Origin: Planctomycetes bacterium RBG_13_46_10
GTDB taxonomy: Bacteria; Planctomycetota; Phycisphaerae; Sedimentisphaerales; Anaerobacaceae
NCBI GenBank assembly: GCA_001824645.1
Contig: MHYD01000062.1
Location: 9,842-16,390, forward strand
Reading direction: 5' to 3'
Length of the DNA: 6,549 nucleotides
This document shows, in pieces, positions 6,031-6,549 of this stretch (position 1 is the first letter of the stretch; each line of letters begins with the position of its first letter). The notes under the pieces are model-generated. The model searched no databases. It was not told the origin of the DNA and saw only the letters and a list, made by a program, of their open reading frames with translations. The translations under genes were made by a program, and so were the position numbers.

Positions 6031-6549
6031 TAAAATAGTGCCTCCTTACTTTTTACGGTTTCCCATTCAGGTGGAATTTGACATACTTTCTCGCGTCCAT
6101 TTGGTTCATGAATAGGTTTTCCAATCGGACGAATCCGTAAAGCTCCCATATAGTATTCGTTTATCCTTTCTCGCGCGATTTTTATATACTCAGCTTCTTT
6201 TTCGCAACCTATTACCCGCCTATTGTGCATAATAGCGGCAATGAGAGCAGAACCAACGCCAGCAAAGGGATCAAGCACCCAATCATTCTCATTTGTTAAT
6301 GCAAGAACGCAACGCTCCACCAATTCAATAGGAAACTGACAAGGATGTACCGTCTTTTCCGGATGATTCGACTTTACGTTCGGAATATCCCACATTTCTT
6401 TCTCCCAGTCATCTGCAACAATTTCCCAAATGTCGGATGGATTTTTCCCTTTAGGATTGCACGATGGAAGCCCCTTCTTGGGACCCTTAAAGTGCCTCTT
6501 ACCAGGATACTTGGATGGTATTCTAACCGAATCAAGATTAAATAGGTAT
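6030..6549 (-). CDS. Type II DNA amino-methyltransferase (beta class), N-terminus beyond window
   Basis: This modification enzyme uses AdoMet to methylate adenine N6 or cytosine N4 and so protects the host from the adjacent endonuclease. The frame is open to the window edge, so the 172 visible residues are its C-terminal part; the ATG at 6395 is internal. Visible order is LDSVRIPSKYPGKR, GPKKGLPSCNPKGKNPSDIW, SNHPEKTVHPCQFP with IELVERCVLAL (motif X), VLDPFAGVGSALIAA (motif I, AdoMet binding) and RRVIGCEKEAEYIKIARERI (motif II). In the beta class the catalytic DPPY or SPPY motif precedes these, so it lies outside the window and adenine versus cytosine cannot be decided. The short C-terminal tail ends at TAG 6030-6032. 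It shares a base with the endonuclease start, the usual modification-before-restriction order. Confidence 0.93.
   Translation of the reverse strand, partial: YLFNLDSVRIPSKYPGKRHFKGPKKGLPSCNPKGKNPSDIWEIVADDWEKEMWDIPNVKSNHPEKTVHPCQFPIELVERCVLALTNENDWVLDPFAGVGSALIAAIMHNRRVIGCEKEAEYIKIARERINEYYMGALRIRPIGKPIHEPNGREKVCQIPPEWETVKSKEALF

Noticed and set aside
6030..6395. A complete 121-aa methyltransferase starting at ATG 6395
   Set aside because: The frame stays open to the window edge and the extra residues (for example PSKYPGKR and GPKKGLPS) are typical methyltransferase sequence, so this ATG is internal.
1..6549. CRISPR arrays, tRNA or rRNA genes, insertion sequences
   Set aside because: I saw no regularly spaced repeats, cloverleaf, rRNA segment or transposase. 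The repeats present are short and intergenic or at a gene end.

Overview
The window is bacterial chromosomal DNA of moderate G+C. Sampled 60-base lines run from about 50-60% in the housekeeping genes to about 35% in the restriction gene. Eight protein genes are visible. One (ParA) is on the + strand and the other seven are on the - strand. I suspect a Planctomycetota-type genome (Phycisphaerae-like). This rests on the pairing of NrdR with a stand-alone ATP-cone protein, the secreted BD-FAE/acetylxylan-esterase-like hydrolase, and intergenic repeats built from ATCCGAAAT-like words. It is inference, not proof.

Layout. 1-736 (+) is the C-terminal two thirds of a ParA/Soj ATPase, cut by the window edge. 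It converges on a secreted alpha/beta hydrolase (796-1716, -). Next comes a deoxynucleotide-regulation pair: a cysteine-free protein with one clear and one degenerate ATP-cone (1774-2397, -) downstream of nrdR (2521-3012, -). Upstream of nrdR is a good sigma70-type promoter. Two NrdR-box-like sites exactly 31 bp apart lie over its spacer and just past the predicted +1, so NrdR probably represses its own operon. The roughly 420-bp gap beyond has no protein gene. It carries a strong minus-strand intrinsic terminator, a TATAAT box about 40 nt upstream of that terminator (a possible short RNA), and an A/T-rich hairpin just after the next gene.

A cytoplasmic-looking parvulin (PpiC-type) prolyl isomerase follows (3561-4418, -). 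Then comes a 106-bp gap with interleaved inverted repeats, and a divergent thymidylate synthase family protein (4525-5388, -).

The right end (5461-6549, -) is a Type II restriction-modification system: the C-terminal part of a beta-class amino-methyltransferase, whose stop overlaps the GTG start of a BglII/BstYI-like endonuclease by one base (TAGTG). The endonuclease gene is markedly A/T-richer than its surroundings, as expected for an acquired module.

Together, nrdR, the ATP-cone protein and the thymidylate synthase concern dNTP supply. The restriction system, esterase, ParA and isomerase look like unrelated neighbours. The best candidate for something new is the NrdR/ATP-cone pair under apparent NrdR control.
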